A stretch of DNA of 64,000 nucleotides, from contig NW_021167081.1 of NCBI RefSeq assembly GCF_003711515.1, forward strand, positions 2,784,483 to 2,848,482, given 5' to 3'. Below, in pieces: positions 1 to 12,560 of this stretch. A program made the translations under genes and the position numbers. The stretch's first letter is position 1. Each line of letters opens with the position of its first letter. The notes beneath the pieces are model-generated. The model searched no databases, was not told where the DNA came from, and was given only the letters and a program-made list of their open reading frames with translations. Origin of the DNA: Sodiomyces alkalinus F11. Taxonomy: Eukaryota > Ascomycota > Sordariomycetes > Glomerellales > Plectosphaerellaceae.

Positions 1-3000
1 CGTACTATCCCTCTAATCTTAAAAGCGTCTTTATTATATAGAAGCCTAAGGCTTTTAAGGTTTACCCTCTTAAGGACGTTCTGTTTAATAGAAGTGTCCT
101 TAATAAAGACCCCTACTAAAAGAAGAATATCCTTATAGAAATTAAAGAGGAAGACTAGGAGCTAGAAGATAAGCGGTTCGTTAGCCTAATTATACTAAAG
201 TTTTCTAAAATTATACCCTATTCGCGCTTTATACCCGAAAGACTTAATGCTATTCTAAAGACCATCGACTACTTAACCCCTAAGGGAAAGGAGCTCCTAA
301 TACAGGTCCTCCTAAACCGCGAGGTAGCTATTACGTAGGACTAGACTAAGTATAACCGCCTTAACGAACGGGTAGCCCCTTTATAGAAGATTCGGGCGGT
401 TCCTTATAAGGCGTGCTAGGTAAAGGGGATCCCTATCCCTAAGACTCTAGAGTCTATAGGTATGCAGGTAATAAAGGACCGCCTTAAAAAAGGTATAATC
501 GAGGAGAGCTATATAGCCTACTATAACCCCTAGTTCCTAGTTAAGAAAAAGGACGGTAATATACGGCTTATTAACTCAGCTATTAAAATTAACGTAGTAA
601 CCCTTTAAGATACTTTTATACCGCCTAGAGCCGACGAGTTCTCCGAGGATTTCGCTATATATAAGCTTATATCCCTTTTAGATCTTTTCTCCGGCTATAA
701 TTAGGTTACCCTTAACGAGGAGTCTTAGGACCTAACTACCTTTACGACTATTATTAGACTCTTTAGAGGATATACCCGTCCTTAGAGGGTTATTAACTTA
801 GTGGCTTAGTTTATACGTATTATAACCCGTATCCTTTATAACCTTATTCCCTAGTACTATAGACCCTTTATTAACGATATTATAGTAAAAGGACCGATGA
901 CTACCTACGAGGATACCCAGATTAGACCTGGAATTCGCCGTTTTATAGCTAAGTATATCGCTAATATCGATAAAGTGCTTCTTAACGTAGAGCTAGCTAG
1001 AGGTATTATCGTAGGTATTAAAAGCTAGTAGTATTAGAAAGCAGCTATTATCGTATGCTATATTTACGGTACTAACAGTTATTCTTCTAAGTAGGCTAAG
1101 ATCGCGAAGGTCTAAGAGTAGGAAAGGTATGGTATAGTCTTTAACGTTTATTTATTCCTTAGTCTTATTACCTTTTACCGAGTCTAGATTTATAAGTTTG
1201 TTATTATCCCTAGACCCTTAACCGACCTACTACGGAAGAATACTGCCTTTCAGTAGGAGAAGCCTTAATAATATACTATAAACGCCCTTAAGAAAGCCCG
1301 TACTACTACCCTTATCCTAATTACTTTTTAGTACGCCGAAGGCTTAGGAGTTATCTATATTATTATTAACGCTAGTATAGATAGATAGAGTAAAATCCTC
1401 GGTTAGTATATTAAGGATACAAGAGCTATAGCACGATATAAAAGCGGTTATTAGTCTCTTATACAAAGGGTCTATAATACTAGTAAGCTAGAGCTAAGGG
1501 GAGTCCTAAGGACCCTTTAGCGCCTACGTAACTACCTTTATAGGGTTTACTTTATCCTTAAAACTAATACCTAAGCCCTCCTATCCTAGTTAAAAGGATC
1601 TACTATTAATATCCTTAATACCCTGATTACCCGATAGCTCGCTTAGATCCGGCTTTTTGACTTCGACGTTAAGTATATTAAAGGATCTAAGAATATTATA
1701 GCCGATAAACTCTCCCGGATAGCCGGAATATCCTTAAATTAGACTAATATTAATACCGAAGGAGACCTAGACGACTTTATAGATAATAGAATCTTCTTCA
1801 CGGAAGTCGAGAAATAATTCGATAAAGCTACCCGTGCATTCCTTAAGGATAGACTATTATAGACCCGAGTAACTAAGGCCGATTCGACCCCTAAATGCTA
1901 GATTAACGATAAGGATACCTAAGTTAACCTAATTAGGAGAGCCTACGATAAATCCAGATACTAAGGAAGGTAGGGTACTTATTACCGCCTCGCCGCTTAC
2001 TACTTCTAGGATACTATCTATAAGAGTGTTTAGAGGTTTATTAAGTCCTATTCTAAATACTAGGCCCGCCGTAGTCATTCCTAAAAGGATCCCCTAATCG
2101 CTATAAGCCTACCCGAAACCGCCTTCCCTTTTACCTAGGTTAGCCTAAACGTTTAATATCTCTAAGGGTAGTATCTTATAAAGGCCTGGTATATATTTAT
2201 ATGTTAGGTTAAGGCTTAACTACTAAAGAAAAACACGTTAATGGCTATTATCTTATTCCTATGAGAAGATATAATCTGTAAGTAAAGGCTTTATATAATC
2301 CTCTTTATAGATAGAGGTCTAGAGAATAAGGGTTATATAATCGAGCTAAACTATTATTATAGGATTCTTTAAAAGCTCGCCTTAGCCTTTTACCCCCGCG
2401 CCAATAGCCTTAATAAGGTTAGGTATAAAGCTATTACCTACGCTATATCTATTTAGTTAAAGGTTTACCCTAAAGCCTTTTACGAGATCCTCCTGATAGT
2501 CCTTTTCCCTAACCGTATAACGGTAAGAGCTTTTAATAGCTATACCCCTTTCTTCCTTCTACACGGCTATAAGGCTATTACCCTAATTAAGACGACCTGC
2601 CTAACCTAGAGAGTATTAGACTAGGGCCGCGTTAAAACCTCTAAGGATAAGGTAATACTTCGGTTAGGGGCTTTTACTAATACTAACTGATATATCACTA
2701 TTACTATAGTTACTAAATAATAAGGGCGATAGATAGCCTATATTAACACTAGCTGTGCCCGGGTACTTCGTAAGTAAAGACTATATGTTAAGAATCTTAT
2801 ACGAGTTCACGATACTAAGAAAGCAATTGATATTAGCCGTAAGGCTAAGCTCGACTACCGATAAAACGGCCTATATCGTATCCAGAAGGCTAATCACGAT
2901 AATAAGTCTTATATCCTTAAGACTCTTATTAGGAAAGAATTAAAAAGGATTACTTTTACTGCTAACCGCCTAGAGAAATTTATCTAAAACGATAATAGGC

Positions 3001-3380
3001 ACTAGGAGCCTAAGGACTAGACTATACTTAAATAAGACTATAGCGAGGAGCTTAAGATTATATACCCTACTCGAGGAGCGCTTAACACCGAAAAAGTCAC
3101 CGAAGTACCCCTTTTACCTAGCGAGGACCCTAAGGAAGATACTAGGGCCGAGGATAATATTAGTTCCCCTAATTATACTATTAATAGTCTTTTACGCTAC
3201 TCCGAGAGACTAAAAACGTTATTAGGGGAGTAGAATACAAAGCTAGAGGAAGAGTTAAAAAAGGTAAGGGAGTCTAGTACCGTTAAGGTATAGATTCTAT
3301 AGTGCCTAGACTTTAACCTAAGTGAGTACGAGGATTATACTAGTAAGCTATATTGCGTTCCTTATTATCATTTTCCCTGA
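1..3380 (+). pseudogene. Gag-pol relic: reverse transcriptase, RNase H, integrase (giant gypsy copy A)
   Basis: Decayed 3' part of the gag-pol polyprotein. Reverse transcriptase is recognised by GIIEESY near 500, FLVKKKDGNIRLIN near 540, and the catalytic box at 867-878, read FIND where FIDD is expected (a G-to-A change). RNase H follows with VIDAST-like and RLFDFDVKYIKGSKN-like motifs near 1340-1690. An integrase zinc finger and core lie near 1970-2650, and a GPY/F-type tail near 2700-2960. Many TAG/TAA replace Gln or Trp codons. The frame ends at TGA 3378-3380, which copy B also has, so I take it as the true stop. The type is common in ascomycetes. It cannot make protein. Confidence 0.9.
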
Positions 3381-3800
3381 TTTCCTTTACTATTAAAGCC
3401 TATACTTATTAGGAGGCTAGCGTGTAGTCTTAGTGCTAAGGGTATATAGAGCTAAGCCTCTTATCCACTTAGTATTTACCTAGAGTCGCTATATATGCTA
3501 GTATAAAGGGCGTAAACCTATAAATACATCTTTCTAACCACTACCTTAGTCCGTTTCCTTTTTAAACTTTTACCTTTATTACCCTAATTAGAAGTACTAT
3601 AACCCTGTCTAGACTTATTTCCCCGACTAGAACACTTTTCCCTATATTTATTCTTTATTATATTTATAAGTAAGCCTAATTACGGGGATATTATAGAAAT
3701 ATACTACTATACACTCTTTTTTCTATAATAAGTATAGGTTTCTTTTATTATAATCTCGAATTCTTTACTTTTATTCCCCTAATCACCGTATAATTTATCG
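3381..3800 (+). other. Spacer between gag-pol and X1
   Basis: About 420 bases without a convincing frame. The segment aligns with 34302-34720 of copy B, so it belongs to the element. It is rich in pyrimidine runs (for example around 3540-3600), as seen upstream of fungal genes, but no definite promoter element can be named. Confidence 0.5.
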
Positions 3801-4560
3801 GACCTAAGATAAATTACACCTAGTTTAATATAAGCTACCTATTCTACGGAAAGAAGTTATAATCGAGAATAACTAGTATAAGGACGGTTACTAAAGGTAT
3901 ACTATAATCGAGAGAAATGCTATTAAAGGCTATAAGCCGTAAACCGTAAATCCCTCCTTTACCATCCCTAGTACTAATAACGTATTAAGTTATTATATTA
4001 CTCTTAAAGGCCTGATTTTAGAAGTATAAAAGCCCTCTCCTTCCCACTACTTAAAGCCCCTTTTCCTGATCTTTATTATTAATCGCTCTCCTTATTACTA
4101 ATATTATACCCTTATTCCCCTAACCACGCCTATATATATTACCCTTAAACCTACTATACGTAAGCTCCTCGTCCGGAAAAAAAAGACTAACACTATACCT
4201 ATTACTAGAAGAGTAAGTTTAAGACACTAAGTTAACGGCGTTAAAAGCCCCGCTAGAAAAACCCCTAGAAAAGAAAAAACGTAATATCACGATAACGACG
4301 GCGATAATAATAATAATAACTGGAAAATTCAGGGATTCCTTAGTTTCGTTAGCCTAATTAAGCGATTACCGGCCGCTACGTATAAATCTTATTCTTCTTA
4401 TAAGGGCTTTATTAGGCCCGTAGAGTCTATTTATATAGAGTAAAAAACGGATTATTATAAAGAGAAGGAAAAAAGAAGAAGATAAGCCACGAAGAAAACC
4501 TCCTTTTATACCTATTTTCCCCCTAATCTTACTACCCTACCCTGCTTTCCCACGTACTAG
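3800..4560 (+). pseudogene. Accessory gene X1, basic protein (copy A)
   Basis: Relic of an extra protein between pol and the 3' LTR. One frame runs with few stops and carries a strongly basic middle: LLVRKKKTNTIP near 4165-4205, then SPARKTPRKEK near 4245-4275. An Asp/Asn run follows (about 4280-4320), then a region with SLIKRLPAAT near 4345-4378 and KEKEKRRR near 4460-4485. Copy B has the same blocks in the same order at 34720-35440, with changes that are not only RIP. The basic blocks suggest nuclear or nucleic-acid binding, which is inference. No known family is recognised, and start and end are approximate. Confidence 0.6.
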
Positions 4561-4639
4561 CTCTTTCTTCCCCTAACTACGCGGGCGATTTAGGCTTAAA
4601 AGCTTATTTTACTATACTTTACTACCCACTAGCTAATCC

Positions 4640-5880
4640 AGCCCCGACTACTTTATTTAGCTATAACCACGCCCTTATCCCCCTAATCACCGTAAAAGAT
4701 ACCTATTCCCCCCCTTCTTTTACTTCTAAACCGGTCCTTCCTTATAGTCCTTATATTCGGGGATATATACCTTAATTTCCCTACGCTAGATATAAGCCCC
4801 TACAGGAAAAAAGATCCGGTAATACTTAATAGTGTCCCCCTTTGAATACTAAGTGCTATCCTTAACCTTTTAATAGTAGCTATCTAGTTTAGCCTAATAC
4901 TAATATATTAGAGCTAGAAAAATGGCCGGAATACTATCTTAAGCTAGGAGATCTTAACCTCCTAAAGTATCGCGTTATTAATAAGCCACCTATCAATAAA
5001 CAGCCTTTATATTAATAATATAAACGCTACGCCGAGGGGACTATAAAGGGTAGTAATTATCGTTATAAATCGATTAAGGTAGTACTATACTCTGCTTAGG
5101 AGAAGGATTAGGGTAATTAATACTAGGATACTTACCGTCTAGCTAAGAGACCTCTTAATTACCCTATTGAAACTATCTTTAAAGGGTATCGTCGCTATAC
5201 ATGTAAGCGGATTCGTGAAATTAGTAGTTAGTATAGTCCGGGAACTCCTCGCTCCCTTAAATCGATACGCACTCGAAAAAGGGGTATAGAATTTCATTAT
5301 TAACCCGATTAGTTATAGCTATCTAATATTCCTCATAGTACTAATAGGGGACTTTATTAACGGTGCCGTATACCTAGATTAAAAATGCCCTAATAGCATA
5401 AGGCCTCGAGATAATCCTTATAAGATATTCCCTCTAAGGGCTAGTTATATCCTTTACTATAAAGACTCGATAACGGAAAAGGGGCGAACTATTATTAGCC
5501 TTTATCTTTAGGAATAAGGTAACCTCGATATCCCTAAGGTTAAGAAGAGTATCCTAGACCCGTTTAGTAACGGCCGCCTTGATTTTACTAGGGATTAACG
5601 ACTATAGGAAATCTAACTCGATATACGATAAGCCGCCCTTACTAGCTATTTTATACTAACTAAGATAGTAATTTATCTATAGATTATTAGCCTCTTTATA
5701 ACCTAATTAAGGTAAACTATATATAAAATTAACGAAAACCTATTACTATATCTTCTAGGGTTACCCTAAAGGAGTTTTCCGTATAAGTTTTAAGGGGTAA
5801 ACGAGCGATAAGCTAGAACTAAGGAGTCGGCTTAATAGACTACTAATAGCCGACTACCTTCTTCCTTTTATAAGACTCGG
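4640..5880 (-). pseudogene. Accessory gene X2, antisense protein of unknown family (copy A)
   Basis: The minus strand, read from about 5880 down, gives a coherent protein broken by RIP-type stops. Blocks shared with copy B, in order, are SKGGLSYIELDFL, SPLFRYRVFIVKD, YEEY*IAITNRVNNEI and GAYI*RR. The blocks are spaced alike in both copies, and the residues differ conservatively. That pattern fits former selection on a protein rather than chance alignment. The gene faces against gag-pol and X1. I recognise no family and see no clear membrane segment. N-terminus and start codon are not resolved. Confidence 0.6.
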
Positions 5881-6899
5881 TCTTATTAAGTATACTAATT
5901 AGCCGTTTAGTCGCTATTATTATTATTATTAGTTATTATAAGTATAAGTAGTGGTTATATTCGTATCTGCCTCGATATTACGGTAAGAAAAGAAAAAGAA
6001 GAGGAGGGATACCGCTAGAAAGCTCGCCTTTTATACTTAAGGGATTAAGCGATTAAGGGCGGAGTAATTTACTATTTCCCCTTTTAGATCCCTTATTCCT
6101 AAGTCACGGCTACGCCTATAACTAAATAACGTAGGAGCTATTTCGTCTAATCTTTTCGACTAATTAAAGCCCGGGTTTTAACGTCTTTTTCCTAGTCAGG
6201 AGCCTTCCCGCCGAGTTAAAGAAGTTACTATCGCTATAACTAAGGCACGCCTCCTTTAACTAATTAAAAGACTCCTTTATAGGTAGTAGCTAAATAGTAA
6301 TACCTGCTATTAAGGAATCCTCGAGGTAAAGACTATTACGGAAGAAGGTACTTTAAAGCATATTAGAGGAGGATAAATACCCCTTAACCTTAAGCCCTAA
6401 GGATCTCTTTTCCTCTCTTCCACTCTATAGTTTTCGGCTAGCCCTTCGCTCTCGGATAATACCCGTAACCACTAACCCCTATTTTATAATAACGACTTTT
6501 TCCTTTTCTTTTTAACTCTCCTTAACGTCTTTAGACCTAATTAGGTTAACCTACCGTAGTTTATACTCGTGTTAGGTCGTATTTCCCCTTAGTATCCCCT
6601 TTTCCCTTACCGCTTCTTTCTTATATACTATATATATAATCCCTCGATATAACTAATTATTAGGCTACCGCTCCGGTAAAAGACTTACTTAAGCGGTATA
6701 TTCACTCTAAAGCACGCGTAGCCGCTAAATCTTATACTAGAAGCCGTATAGAATATATCCCTAAGAAGAGTAGATAGGCTTTTCTCTTAACTGGTCTCCC
6801 CTACTACTTATTCGATATATCTAATAATAACCCTTTTTTCTTTCGGTTCGCTATAAGCGATAAGGCTAACTAACGGGTAATTTAATAGCTTTTAGGGAA
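5881..6899. other. Region between divergent X2 and X3, no gene seen
   Basis: No supported gene. It holds a short (ATT)n run near 5911-5932 and pyrimidine-rich stretches near 6403-6430 and 6590-6625. It lies between the starts of X2 (-) and X3 (+) and may once have held both promoters, as the equivalent part of copy B does. The N-terminal part of X3 may reach into this segment. Confidence 0.4.
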
Positions 6900-8767
6900 T
6901 GTGGAGGGAGAATATTTGGAAGGTAAGGCGGCGAATAACGTAACCCCGTTAACTCTATTAGTAAAGATCCGTGGGGATAGTATTATATCTGCCTAAATAG
7001 CCTTACTTACTACGTAGAGAGTATATAACACGTCTTTAAGAATAAGTGGTTAGAAAAGTCTACCCTAGAAGACCTAATTGGAGTAATAACTATTAGGTAG
7101 ATTAGGGATTCTAGACCTAAGGCCTGGATTAATAGTATTAATTTATAGGGATATAACGCTAAGAGGAGGAAATATAACTACCTAGATATTAGTAATAAGA
7201 ACCTCTTTCGTATCGCGATAAGCCGGCTAATCCCCTTTATATATTATATTAAAGGTAACCACTTTATTCGCCTAATCCTAGATTAAAAGACCTGTGTTAT
7301 ATACGTATACGATAGTATATAGTATAATAGAGGAGCTAAGAAGCGTTTACTAGAAAGTTTCAGGGGAGCTATAAGTTAGCTACGATACGTTAAGGCGCCT
7401 AAGGAGGCCGTAGATAGTCTAATCAGGAAGGTCTATATTATCTTTAGTCCTTAGTAGGAAGACGTATATTCGTGTAGTCTATTTATTAGTGAATAGATCC
7501 GTTACGTTATTTAGGAGGGATACTTATTCCCTGCCTTATCCTGACTCTACCGCTTATAGGATAGCCGCCATTATATTAACGACGTAACTAGCTATACTAA
7601 GCACGTTAGATATAGCTAGTTAAGCTACGTAGGCGAACTTTTCAGCTTCGGCTACTAACCTAAGCTAGCTTTCAGGTAATCCACCCTATCCCCTAACCTA
7701 GCTCCTACTACCACTGCTCCCGTTATAACCCCCTCTAATAATCCGCCTAAATAACGGGTTTTAAGCCTATTAATAAGAAGTAAACGCCTATTAACCCGCC
7801 TAAGGGACCGAAGACACCGAAGACGCCTAAAACGCCTAAAACCCCTTAAACGACTAAATAAAAGTCCCTTTCCCCTAATTAGGGACTAATAGAAGTACCG
7901 GCGTTCGATAATAATACTAGCGGCGTATTCCCGGAGCTAGGTAACCTTAAGCTTACTACCCCTAAGTATAAGAAGATTACTAAAGAGAGCACGCCCCTAA
8001 CTACCGAGCTCGCCCCTATTATAGTGCCGCCCGAGTCTCTTAAAGCCGAAGCCCCTGCCGGTTCCCCTAATCAGAAAAAGACTAAGCCAGAAAAGTAGTA
8101 GTAGCCCGCTCTAGTTAAGATTAGCTTAGCTACTAGCTATTATACGCATAAAGGAGAAGATATCGTTAACTTTTCTATAAGGATAAATATATAGAGTAAA
8201 TAGGAGAAGGACTAAGTATACTAGGATGATAGCCTAGAAATATCTTATAGTTTACTATTCCATAGGTTAATTAAGATAAGGAATATCCCGTTTAGGCTAA
8301 GTAAATATAGTCGTGAGAATTAAGTCTAGTCGTTTAATAACCCTTATAGGGCTGCTTTATAAAATACCGCCGCTAATAGTAGTGAGTATCTCCCGCTATC
8401 GCGAGCTATAGAATAAGGAGGATAGCGTTATTATAATACCGCTATTGAGTGGGTAGTAGATAAGGCTAGTACTAATTAAGAGGCTAAGAAGGTTAGCGAG
8501 CCTGACTATATAGTAGGAGGAAGAACTTTACGAAAGCGTAAGTAAAGGTATATATAGAGGATTAGATAAGCGACGTCTTAGGGATACGGTTAGTAATAAT
8601 AGTAAGGGAACGGTATATAAGGAGGAACTAGAACTAAGAGGATGCCTAATTAGGTATACGTGGAGGACGGGGTAATTAGAGGAATAAGGGTATACGATAG
8701 CTCTTTACTTAGTTTATTTACTTATATCTGCTAATTTTTAGGAGTTCTCTACGCTACGAGGGCGTAA
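6900..8767 (+). pseudogene. Accessory gene X3, Ulp1/SENP-like C48 cysteine protease (copy A)
   Basis: Relic of a predicted SUMO-protease-like enzyme. In one frame the catalytic region keeps His at 7260-7262 (GNHFIRLILD), Asp at 7311-7313 (VYDSI) and Cys at 7473-7475 (VYSCSLF). Gln codons six and seven residues before Cys are now TAG. His-Asp spacing is 17 residues and His-Cys 71, matching the Ulp1/SENP layout from established knowledge. A Pro/Lys-rich linker with repeated PKTPKTP follows near 7790-7860, then a C-terminal block with NYIVGGRTL-like and QGGTRTKR motifs. A frameshift sits near 7750. The stop TAA at 8765-8767 lies 21 bases before the LTR. Its catalytic residues are better kept than in copy B. 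Confidence 0.8.
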
Positions 8768-8788
8768 ACAAGATAACTAGGGCCGTAT

Positions 8789-9134
8789 TATAACCGCGTA
8801 GATACGGTTTTAGTGTGGTATCGGCAGCTAGTTATATAACCCCCTTTTTAAGGGTATAAGATCCACCTCCTATTACGCTCCGGATATCCCTATCAAGGGA
8901 CATTTGATTATAATTATTATCCTTTTTTATAATTACTTATTCCACGTTCAAGGTATCTTTTTAGTTTAACTTATGTTACCCTGATTAGAATAGTGACTAC
9001 CGATCTACTTCTTCGCTAAAGGTTATAGTATCATTAGTTATATTTTGGTTATGTATCGTGGTTTTGCTAGACTAACCTCTTTGTCTAATATTTATCTTGA
9101 CGATCTAGTACCACTACGTCTTCACCTCGTTATA
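8789..9134 (+). repeat. 3' LTR of giant gypsy copy A
   Basis: About 346 bases, starting TATAACCGCG (RIP form of TGTAACCGCG) and ending GTTATA (RIP form of TTACA). It aligns over its length with the two 359-base LTRs of copy B, including the shared stretch ATCTACTTCTTCGCTAAAGG. Small gaps explain the shorter length. Its boundary lies a few bases from the MULE relic. Confidence 0.9.
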
Positions 9135-9140
9135 CCAGAT

Positions 9141-10950
9141 ATCTTCATAGTACCATTTAGCCGGCCTTTTACTCGAACCTTTATCGGTTTAAGTGGTTTA
9201 AGTAAGGGCGGTAAAAGCGTATAACTAGCGATCGTATTAAAACGATTCTATTGCTAGTAGATATTAATAAACGCTATACTAAGCGGCTTATAATCGCGGA
9301 AGTAGTTATAAAGCACGTGCCGGTAAGACGGGTATAAAGAGGTCGTGATAGTATAAGGCTTATAGGGCCTTAGTTATAGCTATACCTCCGCCCCCCTCCT
9401 ACGTAGCGTTTCTATAGCTATTAGTTCCGCGTGGAGATACTATAAGGCTTACGGGATAACCTACTATACGATAAGGCGAAAAAGAACGCCGGCTATAGTA
9501 ATCTCTACCTTATTTATACGGTTAGCCCTCTCTAAAGTGATATCCGCCTCGTAGTTCTTCTAGTATAGCTTTAAGCTCCTGAAAATAGTTATTGAGTTAC
9601 CGGTAGTAGAGTGGATATACCGTGTAAGGCTAGCGTAGGAAGACTCTATAATAGAGGTAGTGCGATTACCGAAATAGGGGACCCTATTCACGAAGCACTC
9701 CACGATCTTCTCTTTATAAGGAGTAATCCAGGAATTTATAGCGTAATTAACTCTATCGGCTAGGTATTTACCTGGTTACTAGAAGTCTCTGAGTCTCTGC
9801 GTAAAGACCTCCTTAGTTAGGCGTATAATAAGGGTATTCTAAGCCTTTAAACATAAAGAAAAAGAGGGGTAGCGTTAAGCCGTTCTATCTAGTAGCCTTA
9901 TAGCCTTAGGAAAAGAGTGCTTCGTCTTCGCGAGTATATTTATATTAATATACTAACGATATAGGATCCGGGGCACCTGAGTTAAGTTTATATAGGCTAT
10001 TAGGGCTTTAAGTAAGGCGAGCTCCTAGTCTATGATAATACACCGTGGTAGTAGCACTCTAGTAGCGAGGATAATTTCGGTTAGAACTCCGAGCGCCTAA
10101 GCGTATTAAGTCTCTTTTTCTCTATCCACGAGAATAACCGTAATAAAGAAGGACTTACGGAGCGGGGATATACGGTAGAAATTAAGTAACGGTATATTAA
10201 CCCTATTAGTCTTATAGGTGGCATTAATAACGAAGATATCGGGGGTATCTCGAAGAAGGGTAATCGCTAACTTAGGCGTAAGGAAAAGGTATTATATTCG
10301 GTTAAGACTATTACGATAATCGTGATAGAAGAAGTTACTATATGAATTAATTTCCTAAGAAATTAGTATACGATTAAATAAGAACGGTAAAGAAAGAGGG
10401 ACTAGAAAAGAGGTAAACCTCGTAAAGCTATTAGATTAGAGTCCTGCCGGTAAGCTCTTTACGGTAGTGCTTTACGAGAAGGTTTAATACGTCCTTCCTC
10501 GTTACTTAGGGCGGCTATTACTTAGGATCTTTAGGATTACGGAGGCTATTTATATTCTCGCGGGGCCGTATACCGCTATTCTATATAGTAATAACCTTAA
10601 GCCGGCGTGTTTCTAGTCCCCGAGCTTAAACCTAGTAGAAGGCACTAGCCCCTATCTAAGGGTGGTTATAAAGGCTAGCTTTACCTATAGCACGGCTAAG
10701 GATAGCTTTAACCACCTACCTAGTATCGTGATACCGGAGGCTAGCCTTAAAAGGGTAAGCCGTGGATTACGTTAAGGTCTTCCGTTTTTTTGATTCGTGA
10801 CTCTAGGACGCCGGATCCGATTATACCCTTCCTTTCCTACACCGATACGTAATACGTATCGGTTTACTACTACGAGGATACTATTCGTTAATAGCGAGGC
10901 TATAACCGTTCGAGTAGGCGTGGGAAGTAAGAGCTATATAGGCCTTATCT
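9141..10950 (-). pseudogene. Mutator-like (MULE) transposase relic
   Basis: Decayed DNA-transposon transposase that would cut and paste a MULE element. On the minus strand, the core near 10240-10190 reads INATYKTNRVNIPLL, the MULE motif around the first catalytic Asp (now Asn). Downstream blocks include LVDREKET, D*ELALLKALIAYINLTQ and the C-terminal pair ITPYKEKIVECFVN and GNRTTSIIESSYASLTRY near 9700-9620. A basic tail, VRVKGRLNG, ends near 9150. The region from 10350 to 10950 is in the right place for the N-terminal part but is poorly readable. Stops are mostly TAG/TAA. No terminal inverted repeats were found. It lies directly next to the gypsy LTR. Confidence 0.8.
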
Positions 10951-11479
10951 CTTAAAGCAAAAACCTCTTATAGGAGGTCGGAACCGTAGGGTCGATCTTT
11001 AGATATATCGTCGGTTATTACTATTATAGAACGTATAACATATAACTACCTTTAACTAATTTTACGGTGTAAACTTATAGGCGGGTTAGGTACATGATAA
11101 CATAATACGTGTAGTATTCTACTCTAGCAGTATATATAAACTAGGTGGTATACTTATATTCGGAACTCTTATCTGTATAGCCCCACTTAAAAGTGGGTTT
11201 ATATATTACTGGGCCAAAACTTATATATCGGGGAGTTAGTCCCTACTCTATATAGGCCCGGCCTTCTATATAATAAGAGGAAAAGGGGAGAAGCCAAGCA
11301 GAGCACTAAATAGATTAGGTAATAAATAAACGTAATACTTATATATCGTTACCGGCGTATATCGGGCTATAGCTATAAAAGTAGTAAAGATAAAGGCGGC
11401 GGTCACCCCCCTTAACTTATACTATAACGCCCTAACTACGCGAGTAGTACTACGGGTAAAGGGTACCTAGATAAAGTAA
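10951..11479. other. No gene seen
   Basis: About 530 bases with no supported frame. It could be the 5' flank of the MULE element. A short G run is present just downstream at 11534-11543. Confidence 0.4.
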
Positions 11480-12560
11480 ACGATACTTTAGGTATAATAA
11501 GTGACTAAAGCGGCTACGTAGCGTAGAAAACACGGGGGGGGGGTTAAGCCTTACCTAAGGTCTTAGGGGGTTTAGAAGTAGGAAGTCGAGTCCTGGCTCC
11601 TTAGGAGGAAACTAGCCTAGCGCCTTTAAGAGGAATAGGCGGTCCGGTAAAAGCGTACCTTGCCACGCTAATATAGTAACGTAACCGTCGCGTAACCGCC
11701 TTAGTTCGACCGCGCAGCACTTAGAAAGTATAAGAGCCTTATAAAACTATAGAGTTCTATCCTTACCTAGATTCGAATAGTGAAAATAGGCGTTTATTAG
11801 TTCCTCTTTATACAAGGCGTACCAGATATAGCGATACTGGGCTATTAATATACTGATAAAGGGCCAGAGATAACGGAATATATCGTATTATAGTGCCGGG
11901 ATATATTAATAAAGATATAAAAACGCCTTAGGGCCGATATAGGTATACATCTACTAATAAAATAGGACTAGCTCTTAGCGCTCCGGAGTAAAGAGACTAT
12001 GGGGAATGTCGCGAAATAGTTCCTATAAACCGGGCGCTTTTCGGACTTCCGACTAGTATAATAACTACAATTAGAGGTATAGTAAAGCCCCCGTAGCGTT
12101 AAAACCTCGGGTATATATATAAAGGAGGTAAAGACAGCTACGAAGAAGAAAAGTAAAGGGCGAGTAAGATATTTATTAATAGCCGCTATACGGCCGTGTT
12201 ATAGCCACGCTATACCCTATTTACTTACTCCGGCTCCTTATTATCTATATACTTATTAGACTTATGGGAGCTAATTACTCTACTCTTTACTAAGATAACC
12301 GTATCATCGCCCTTTACCATTATCTTTAGTGGTAAAGATAATAGGGTCTCCCGATAATAGGATAGGCATATTCTATAATACGTATTAGTAACGGGGTTAA
12401 TACAGGGGAGGCGTAGGGTAACTATAAGGTAAGTAGGGATATCCTTTAATATCTCGTTAGTATAAGTATATTTATAACGCTACGCGGGCGTAATAACTAT
12501 AATAATACTATTAGTATAGTATAAGGCAGTATAGTACGGCCTACTTATATTGACGGACAT
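11480..12560 (-). pseudogene. Unidentified protein-coding relic
   Basis: The minus strand gives two coherent stretches in different frames. The first, about 12560-12150, includes RYKYTYTNEILKDIPTYL and GDDTVILVKSRVISS. The second, about 12130-11500, is nearly free of stops over 180 residues and includes YIWYALYKEELINAYFHYS and LLPDRLFLLKAL. Its few stops fall where Gln would fit. The second stretch has far fewer stops than the retroelement frames around it. A frameshift seems to divide the two, or they are two genes. I recognise no family. It could be cargo upstream of the MULE transposase, on the same strand, but that is inference. Confidence 0.45.

Larger units (their letters stand above)
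1..9134 (+). mobile_element. Giant Ty3/gypsy retrotransposon, copy A, cut by the window start
   Basis: This is the 3' two thirds of a large LTR retrotransposon. Base 3 aligns with about base 30789 of copy B, and the same order follows: end of gag-pol, X1 (+), X2 (-), X3 (+), then an LTR. The 5' LTR, gag and protease lie outside the window. Differences from copy B include many C/T and G/A transitions, as RIP would give, but also amino-acid changes between the accessory proteins, so the copies are not recent sisters. The base after the LTR falls next to the MULE relic. The target duplication cannot be checked because the 5' end is missing. Confidence 0.9.

Noticed and set aside
2755..2943. Open plus-strand frame of 62 codons
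   Set aside because: Lies inside the pol relic tail in a different frame from the conserved integrase end; no motif.
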